From positions 29,463,410 through 29,527,409 of the forward strand of contig CM046873.1 in NCBI GenBank assembly GCA_025617745.1: 64,000 bases of DNA, read 5' to 3'. This document shows positions 57,067-64,000 of the stretch, piece by piece (the stretch's first letter is position 1; each line of letters opens with the position of its first letter). The translations under genes were made by a program, and so were the position numbers. Source of the stretch: Heliocidaris erythrogramma (taxonomy: Eukaryota; Echinodermata; Echinoidea; Camarodonta; Echinometridae). A model generated the notes under the pieces. It was not told where the DNA came from. It worked only from the letters and a program-made list of their open reading frames with translations, and made no database searches.

Positions 57067-57853
57067 TAATATGCTTTTCACACTTGCAAAATTTCGCTTA
57101 ACCCCGGGAAATTGGTGGGGCTAAGGGGGGGTCTTAGCCCCACCAATTTCCCGGGGTTAAGCTTAGCCCACTTGCTTTTCACACTTACTTTTACCAAAGT
57201 GGGCTAACCCCGCAATTAGTACTGGACTATCTGGCCCTGCAAAAAAGCAGGGTTAGCCGGGCAATTGCGGTGCTAGCACCACAATTGCGGTGCTAAGAAT
57301 GCAAGTGTGAAAACGAAAAGAAAATGCGGTGCTAAGGACCACACATGCCGGTCATCACAGACAACGTGCTCATAAATATGCATTTCCTTATAAAGCTTCC
57401 GGGTCCGAAAGTTCACCTGTTTACCTCGGCTTCATGCGTTGCAAGTACATGTACATATACATGTACATGTAGTACATGCTTGATCTAGACGACTAGTATT
57501 TTACGAGGCATGCGCGATAGTGAAGATAGCTCTTCTTCTTTCGTATGAGGTAGTAGTGTTATACATCAGGCTATTTGTTGATGCTTAGTAAGCCAGTTGA
57601 TTTGTGCGTCCTTTGGGCTTGATAAGTCAGTCATCCTGTCAGTGAAGATATCAATATTCATGAGCTATCGGATAGTCCGGGGTTAAGCAAGCGCAAGTGT
57701 GAAAAGCGGAAAATTTCTCAACCCCGGCTAAGCACTTGATATGGGATTAAAAAAAAACAAGTGTGAAAAGCAAAAAACGATAGTCGGGGTTAAGGATAGT
57801 CCGGGGTTAAGGATAGTCAGGGGTTAGAAAAAAGTAAGTGTGAAAAGCATATT
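57067..57853. mobile_element. Inverted-repeat transposon-like element with internal hairpins
   Basis: The ends TATGCTTTTCACACTTGC and AAGTAAGTGTGAAAAGCATA are inverted, flanked by TTAA on the left and TTAG on the right (possibly a decayed TTAA duplication). GTGTGAAAAGC/GCTTTTCACAC words recur inside several times. It contains a perfect 30-bp inverted repeat (57096-57125 and 57133-57162). GGTTAAG/CTTAACC-type blocks near the right end (GATAGTCCGGGGTTAAG repeated) are degenerate direct repeats. There is no coding region. Likely a non-autonomous DNA transposon of about 790 bp. Confidence 0.65.
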
Positions 57854-58012
57854 AGTCCACCAGGGGGGGGGGGGGGGGGCGGCTCAAGAATGTTTATACA
57901 GCCTTGATTGTAAATGTAGGTCAGCAGGTGATGCTGTTGACAACTTGACATCTGTTTGATTATTTAGGCTGAAGCAAAGGCTTCAGAAATGAATGATTAA
58001 GTATTAACTAAC

Positions 58013-58050
<38 letters not shown>

Positions 58051-58329
58051 AAATGGGAGGGGGGGGTAGAGGTGTGCAGCTGAGTGTAGTTTTGACTTTT
58101 GCTGGTATTGATAATGAAGTGAGTTTCTGAAAGTGTGAAGATAGCTTTCTCTGTAAAAATCAAAATCCTGTACATTTAGTGTGGGCTGTACAAGCTCATC
58201 ATGAGCAAAGTTATGAATGACTTCTTGATTCAAAGAACATCTTGCCATAAAGAACTCAATGACAGCACTACAAGTGGAAAAGTTATATACATGTAAATAG
58301 TTAAGGAATTATAGGGGAACCGGCTTTAT
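57854..58329. other. Intronic stretch with poly(G) and (AC)n
   Basis: Poly(G) at 57865-57878 and (AC)n at 58015-58042. No gene is supported. Confidence 0.6.
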
Positions 58330-58480
58330 TTCTAGTTTGAATTTAGTGTTCCGTTGCCTTGGTGCATTTTAAGTTCTGTCCGAGGGACTTGGTAATGACA
58401 ATGCCTTGCCGAAGGGCACTAGTGCATTGACTTGGTTTTGAACTCTATACCTTCCTGTTATAAGACCACTGAGCTATCAT
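58330..58480 (-). mobile_element. Degraded tRNA-SINE (tentative)
   Basis: TGCCTTGCCGAAGGGCACTA and TGCATTGACTTGGTTTTGAA, then ACTGAGCT at the end, resemble the tRNA-side half of the SINE at 18073-18385 (TCTTGCCAAAAGACACTAGT, GGAATTCGAACCCG, GACCAC). The polymerase III boxes are mutated. Confidence 0.45.
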
Positions 58481-59748
58481 ACATCCTCGAAACAGTTCCA
58501 CTTCTGTTAAACTCTTGAAATCATTTCTTAAAGACTTGTGTGGACAAACTTGAAATATCATGTCATCCTTTAACTCCAGTGTCAGAATTTGATTGACCCA
58601 GTCTGGAGGAGCAGAAGACTCGGTATAGTGACAGACATAAACCCTCCTATGTCCCAACGTGCTCTCCTCCCTGCGTGGATCCTTGCATGGACCATCATGC
58701 AAGTTCCTTCCAGGTATCGCCAAAGATAGTTTTGAAACGTCTTATGAAGCGTTCTGGACCACATCTCCTGTGGATGCGAATGGGGGATGGATTAAATTAG
58801 TGGCAGACGTTTTGATTTGTGCAGTGTGCATATCCCGCGATATGCATGATTTATTCTTAGTTTTGTTTCTGTATGCCAGCTTGTGAGAGACCTACCTTGC
58901 ATGGAAACTAGTTATTATGTGAACACATTGTAACTCAAATTTGTCAAGGGTCTGGATTAGATTATTGTGAGGGATTGAGGCAGAGAAAGAGACACAGAAA
59001 GATAGAGCAAAAAATGATCGAGAGAGAGAGAGAGGGGGGAATAGATGGACAGAGATGAAGACAGATTGGAAGATTGGGAGATGAAGATATGAACAGAAAT
59101 GAGAGGCAGAGTGGGGGGGGGGGGGGGGGAATCAGTAAAATTAAGAGATAAAGCGAAATTGACAAAGAATGCAATGAATAAGAAATTAGGAAATGTATTT
59201 TTAGGGAAAGAATGCAATACAGGAAATGACCTAAGAATAACCTAGGAACAATAATACGGTACAGCACTATGTCTTTTGTCTTAAATGCAACCATTATTAT
59301 TAGGTTTTTCAAACACCCACCCCAATCTGAAAGTAAACAGACCCCATATCCAAATATCTTTCACAAATCATTGTTCACCTAATGTGAATGGACAGAAGAT
59401 GCGAGACCAGACTGTCCCATCACCTCACTTATACCCATGATGCCCTCATAGGGTCAATCCCAGCTTTGGTGAAGCCAGACTTTGCCCTCCTACGCAAAGT
59501 TACAACTGACGCTGTAGTCTTCAGTGAGCTATAGTGCTGGGTAAAAGGAAAAAAACATTGAAATTATTGGCCACTTTTTGACCAAATTGGACTTTGCCAA
59601 CATGCTCAGTGATTTTGTTTGTATGATGTGTGTCACACAACCTTTTGACAGAATCGTTTACTTTACAGAAGTGCTACTGAAGAAAAAAAAAATGTAGAGT
59701 TCAAACTCTTACTTTTAGTTTAGAGGGGCATGCACAAGCTAGAGGTAT
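58481..59748. other. Intronic non-coding stretch
   Basis: A GA-rich tract with a poly(G) run (59110-59127) produces Leu/Ser/Pro-rich minus-strand frames, which are compositional. No gene is supported. Confidence 0.5.
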
Positions 59749-59834
59749 AATATCGTCTGTATACAGCCAGAAGGGTGTTGAATCCCGTCATTTGTACAGA
59801 GTTAATGCCCTTCTGGCTCCAAACAGACGATATT
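59749..59834. other. 86-nt precursor-like hairpin
   Basis: AATATCGTCTGT (59749-59760) pairs perfectly with ACAGACGATATT (59823-59834), and AGCCAGAAGGG (59765-59775) pairs perfectly with CCCTTCTGGCT (59808-59818). A 4x4 internal loop and a 32-nt terminal loop separate them. Size and shape fit a microRNA precursor, but a small palindromic transposon would look the same. Stem symmetry means either strand could be the transcribed one. Confidence 0.5.
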
Positions 59835-61589
59835 TGAGAATTCACAAGTAAAAACCCCAAAATACAATAGTACCTTTGGGTGACATCTTTGTCAAAACTC
59901 TCAGTCGGAGATGGTTTCTATCGACGTTGTAATACCTCGGTCATATCGCCAAACTGACTCCTTACTATCTCTAGGACGACCGAATCTCGGCCTAATAGGG
60001 TATTGTAATTATTTGCTTGTTCTGTTGTCAATCTCTTGTCGGTCCCCTTGGTATGACTGGGGTTGTAACACAGACAATAAACCATCATAGGGAAGTTTTT
60101 AGTGTGTCAAAGAACTTTGAGAGTTTTTTTTTTGGAGGGGGGGGGGGCATTAGTTCAGATCTGTTGTGGATCAACAAGATAACTGCTTGAACTGAGAATA
60201 GCCTTCCTCCCCTCTGAGCTGGAAGCACAGGTGTTTGGTTACCGGCGGCAACAAAAGCTGGGCTCAACAGGAAGTGTCAGCAGAGTTGCTCTCCTGCAAC
60301 CTGCTCTCAGGACCCTCAGGTGCACACCATGATCCCCAACTCCCTCTAGTCTGGAGAAAGAAACCTTTCGGTGCTTCTGTTGCGGAGAAATCCAAACTCT
60401 ATCAATACGGAGATGACAAAGCCAGACTAACATTAATCCTTGCATCCCTGGACGCTTGAGAAAATGTTTAGAAACATACCTTCAAGATTACAGTTGGTGC
60501 CTCTAAGTAGGAATACAAACTGTATGATAACTTTGATGGATTGAGTCTGAAAATGGAAACTATTTTGACCCAATCCTCTAGGGTCAGCTGTTTGAGTTAA
60601 TGACTGAGTAATGTCTTAATGATGAAATCATGATTGACTCTAAGACCACTTCCAAGCTTTTGATTTGGCACCCAGTAGACGGTTATTTTCCTTGTCAAAG
60701 TTCAATTTTGAGTTTTTGTTTTCAAAGTCGCTGCTTGCTACCATATGCTGAGAACAACGGGTCTGTTTGGATAGCAGAAATCCATCTGTTAATCTGACAA
60801 ACCGCTTCAGTATTGCCTAATGGATGCCAATAGACCAAGCCTAGCTGCACGAAAGACCAGTTTGCATGTAGGACTACAACTAACTTTGTACAGAAATAAG
60901 AATTAAAAAAAAAAAAAAAAAAAAAAAATCCATTTTGGACCCCTTTTACTAAAGATTTCTCTGTAATCGTGGCTGTATGTAGTTCATCCATGCATCAGAA
61001 AAAGTTAAATCATTTATTGCGAACTAAAACTTCTTGTCCATATTATTATTATAATACTCCTCACACAGACTTCAGAAAGTATTTTCTCCATTGTTTTAAA
61101 TTATAGGCTTTAATGACTGCTACTGAAGCTTTATAAGTGACAATTGTCATGACATCCATTGTGCTAACAACTACACAGTCATGTATCAATAGGCCTAAGT
61201 GTTAAATATTTTTTCTCACCATTGAAAAGTAGCTTTTTATGTGGAAACCTCGGCCAGTAGCCATATAAAAGGTTTGACTCCGTTTCCTCTCAGCATTGTC
61301 ATACACATAGTTTTTAAGTCCCAAGAGTTCTGTATTAAGGTTTCGACAAGCTTTACAATTACAATTGCTAGGGAATGTTTGGCAACCTCTTCAATTGAAA
61401 CTGATCTTGAGCAGACGATTGGAAGCCGAGAGCGAAAGTTCCCTACGACCACTAGACACAATACCAATGTTTAAAGTAAAAGTTGAATAAGGCTGCGGTG
61501 AACAAACTGGAGTCTCCTTGTACCATCATCATAGTGCATAAACCCTCGACCCAACTGGTTTGTGAAACTAATCTCTCTTCCCCGTACTT
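59835..61589. other. Intronic non-coding stretch
   Basis: Poly(G) at about 60138-60147 and poly(A) at about 60905-60928. The frame at 60235-60459 has somewhat gene-like composition but no motif I recognise. Confidence 0.45.
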
Positions 61590-61745
61590 GCCAGACATCT
61601 CCGCCCCCGCGAACCCTTGCGAGCCCCCGCTCTCGTCCTGCTCCCAGCGCTCCCTCCACATGGCTTGGATTTGCATAAGTGAGACAAATGGTGTCAAAAT
61701 TACCATCTTTATTCCGATTTTGAGCGGGATATGGTGAGGCTCGCT
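61590..61745. promoter_or_regulatory. Candidate conserved regulatory segment with POU octamer
   Basis: A GC-richer block (CCGCCCCCGCGAACC...) leads into CATGGCTTGGATTTGCATAA, which holds a perfect POU octamer ATTTGCAT (61669-61676), followed by GAGACAAATGGTGTCAAAAT. The composition contrasts with the surrounding intron. This looks enhancer-like by eye only. Confidence 0.25.
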
Positions 61746-62767
61746 GTCTCGCATTACGCTGTTTGTTTCACTTCTAACCCACTTTCATTTTTTTGTTTAA
61801 AATCTTTTTTGTTTTCTTCTGCAAAAGATACATTTAGGCATCGGTACCGAGACAGATTCCCTCGGTGTGATTTTGGTGTTGCTTTTCAGGCCAAACATGC
61901 TTAATAGAGAATCGATTGACTTTTATGCTGGTGGTCGAGACTCAAAAGCCTCTAACGAGAAAACCTTCTCGTAGTTCTTTATCAGAATGAATTGGTCAAA
62001 ATTTAACCCTAACTTTAGGTTAGATAAATCAGATTTTGATAAATAACCATTGATACGCATATTTATTATTAAACTATATATAGGCTTACCCTTTTAAACT
62101 CTGTGATTGGAGGAAAAAGCTATTTAGAATGTTGCAATAGTGGTATCGTAGAATGAACTTGATTTAGAACTACAACACAACTTTTGACTTTCTAGAGCAG
62201 AACTTGTGATTGCTGTTGACTTTCTTGTATGCAAATTTACACTTGTAAGTAACATCACACAACTTTTATTACTGGTATGTGTAGGTAATGATTGTGCTGA
62301 CACTTAAATATACTTTTCCAGTTCTTTTCAAGAGAAGGATATTTTTTTAAAAATGTGTTGGGGGGGCTGGGCTGGGCTGGGCTGGGCTATTTGGAAGCCT
62401 TCAATGGTGTATGAGCATTGTCTCATGAACTCTATGTCTGTGAATAAGACTAATTATGGTGGGGGGGGGGGGGGGGGGGGGGGAGGTGGTTACTCCATGT
62501 ATGTGAGGTCATTTGAGGTTAATTCCCAGTTATCCTTTGTTTAGAGATCGTGAGTAAACAAGAGTGAACTTTCATTGACTGCTCTGTACAGGAAAGTTTT
62601 CCTTTTCTGTTTTTTTCCCTGCAGTTGGGGGGGGGGGGGGGGGGGAAGCAGGAAGATTAGTGGCACATGTTCATACATGTACAATTATGCTTTATATCCC
62701 TAATATACATGTAGATGACCTGAACACATGGTATAAAAAAAAACAACTAAAGACAGACAATGCTTGA
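61746..62767. other. Intronic non-coding stretch with long poly(G) runs
   Basis: GGGCT pentamer repeats at about 62366-62389, poly(G) at 62461-62483 and another at 62626-62645. No gene is supported. Confidence 0.6.
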
Positions 62768-63289
62768 AGGGAAAGTCCAATCTGATATGAAGTTGGTTTT
62801 AAAAGATGCAGAAAAATAAATGAAACAGATCGGTGAAGGTTTGAGCATAATCCGATAAGAAATATGAAATTTATTAATTTTTGAATTTTGAAAGACAAAT
62901 TGGCAACTCTGTGACATATCTTGCGAGCTCCTCTGCCATTGGCTCAGTAGAGAAAATTTCACAAATTTTCATATTAGTTTTTCGATGAAGGAATAGATTT
63001 GTTTCATACAGTTTTTGTGTAAAAACATAAGCAATGATTATATCTAAGGTTCATGTTTGATTGAATATTTAGAGAAAATGGAAATTTATGCCTTTTTGAG
63101 TACAGGGCAAACGGTAGAGGAGCTCGCAAGATACGTCACAGAGTTGCCAATTTGTGTTTGATTGATTACAATTTCAAAAATTCATAACTTATTTTTTATT
63201 GGATTTTGCTCAAATCTTCACTGATGTGTTTCTTTAATTTTTCTGCTTCTTTCAAAACCAACTTATATCAGGGTGGGCTTTCACTTTAA
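62768..63289. mobile_element. TTAA-flanked inverted-repeat MITE, copy 2
   Basis: Diverged relative of 3154-3654. The left end AGGGAAAGTCCAATCTGATA and right end TATCAGGGTGGGCTTTCACT are inverted, with TTAA at the right (63286-63289) and TTGA at the left (62764-62767). Shared internal blocks include ATCTTGCGAGCTCCTCT and its complement AGGAGCTCGCAAGATACGTC. Confidence 0.8.
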
Positions 63290-63608
63290 TCATATTATTG
63301 GATGACAGACTAGGTTTTTAACGTTTATGATTCTCATGGCTCTAGACCTAGACCCAGTAACAAAGGTAGGACCCCCCAAAGGCCAATGTATAATAAATGT
63401 ATTGTAGGAATACACATACATGTAAATTAAAATTCAAATTGATTGAAATAGAATCCTGACATAATAGGATTATCATCAAAACAAAATGAAAACAAAACAA
63501 AACAGAAGCATATTAAATAGGAACAGAAGTCATCAAGTCAACATGGCACATTATACCAAAGCAAATATGAATGATCAATCATACTTTCGTAGTATTTTGA
63601 TGGATGTG
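63290..63608. other. Non-coding stretch
   Basis: AT-rich with an AAAACAAAAC tract near 63480-63505. Nothing else is recognised. Confidence 0.55.
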
Positions 63609-64000
63609 TTAAAGGAGAATTATCCCCAGGCTTTTAAATGTAAATAGGGTCATAGTGAATAAAATAACATTTAATTTGATATAAAAATCACCGTTTTAGA
63701 CCAACTGATGCCGTTGTAAGAGCAGAAAATAGAGACCACTTTTTACGATGTCTACTCCTACTGGCGGCGTCCATTTTCTCTAAATTTCCCATAAAACCTT
63801 GCGCGTGATGACGTAGGGGATGGAGAACTCACTAGCTCGTAGCTAGCTTGCATGAAGCGCGCGCTGCATATACACACGGTAAACATGGTGTATTGTCAAC
63901 CGTTCGGCTGTTGTAACTGTTCCAAGAAAACGATAGGGAAATCATTCCATCGGTTGACCCGCAGAATGTCAGCAATTGTTCAAGCGTTGGGTGACCATAT
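63609..64000 (+). mobile_element. 5' end of a probable THAP-encoding DNA transposon, cut by window edge
   Basis: TTAA at 63609-63612 precedes AGGAGAATTATCCCCAGG, similar in style (TTAA then RGGR) to the other TTAA-flanked elements here. About 270 bp further in, a THAP-like coding segment begins. THAP domains occur in P-element-like and Kolobok-type transposases; TTAA duplication points to Kolobok. The other end is outside the window, so the element call is an inference. Confidence 0.4.
63885..64000 (+). pseudogene. THAP-type zinc-finger segment, partial and apparently frameshifted
   Basis: THAP domains are C2CH zinc fingers that bind DNA in host factors and in P/Kolobok-like transposases. 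From ATG at 63885 the frame reads MVYCQPFGCCNCSKKTIGKS then FHRL. The Cys at position 4, Cys9/Cys10 and the SFHRL motif are the N-terminal half of the domain. After FHRL the same frame gives no THAP-like sequence. The frame shifted by two reads PAECQQLFKRWVTI, with the Pro and Trp spacing expected after the FHR motif. Either a one-base indel has broken the gene or the reference has an error there. The window ends before the rest of the domain. Confidence 0.6.

Noticed and set aside
57546..57567. TGAGGTAGTAGTGTTATAC, resembling let-7 microRNA with an identical seed
   Set aside because: The 3' half differs from let-7, and no complementary arm (CTATAC...CTACCT type) occurs within about 80 nt, so no precursor hairpin can form. 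It also lies inside a transposon-like element.
60235..60459. Frame with gene-like composition
   Set aside because: 74 codons, no domain recognised and no supporting splice structure.
44972..64000. Second TEA-domain exon (RNELIARYIKLRTGK region)
   Set aside because: Looked for by eye in the + strand and not found; it presumably lies beyond the window.

Overview
The window looks like animal, most likely echinoderm (sea-urchin-like), genomic DNA. The reasons are AT-rich non-coding sequence packed with short inverted-repeat transposons, many long poly(G)/poly(C) runs, frequent palindromic ACATGTAC words, SINE tails ending in ATT repeats, and a DIRS-type retrotransposon. Only one host coding segment can be supported with confidence: the first coding exon of a TEAD/Scalloped (TEA-domain) transcription factor on the + strand, coding at 44740-44971. 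It has a clear acceptor at 44659/44660 and a donor at 44971/44972. The species call rests on general familiarity with such genomes, not on a search.

Region 1-16.5 kb is repeat-dense and gene-free. It holds a TTAA-flanked inverted-repeat element (3154-3654), a small family of palindromic ACCGCTATTCAT repeats, a hairpin MITE whose occupied and empty sites both exist within 0.5 kb (7321-7453 versus 7810-7815), a CAT/GAT microsatellite, and a three-copy array (about 9540-16485). The array unit ends in a fold-back minisatellite and carries nested MITEs.

Region 16.5-38.4 kb is mostly AT-rich non-coding DNA lying upstream of the TEAD exon. It holds a tRNA-derived SINE, interstitial telomere-like repeats, a CpG-richer stretch at 22.5-24.1 kb that could be a promoter or first exon, and several MITE copies.

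Region 38478-44623 is a full-length DIRS1-group retrotransposon in the same orientation as TEAD. It has inverted terminal repeats, an internal complementary region joining both outer ends, a degraded gag, a degraded reverse transcriptase-RNase H with a 221-bp internal duplication, and a tyrosine recombinase whose catalytic domain is still open. Its right end lies only 36 bp from the TEAD splice acceptor. Its 5' leader contains four consecutive hairpins, two of which look like covarying copies of each other.

Region 44972-64000 starts as the TEAD intron and contains no further recognisable TEA-domain exon. It carries MITEs, tandem duplications, a perfect 30-bp hairpin, an 86-nt precursor-like hairpin, and at the right edge the start of a THAP-domain coding segment just inside a TTAA-flanked terminus, probably a DNA transposon. 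Inverted copies of two repeat families bracket the TEAD exon at long range.
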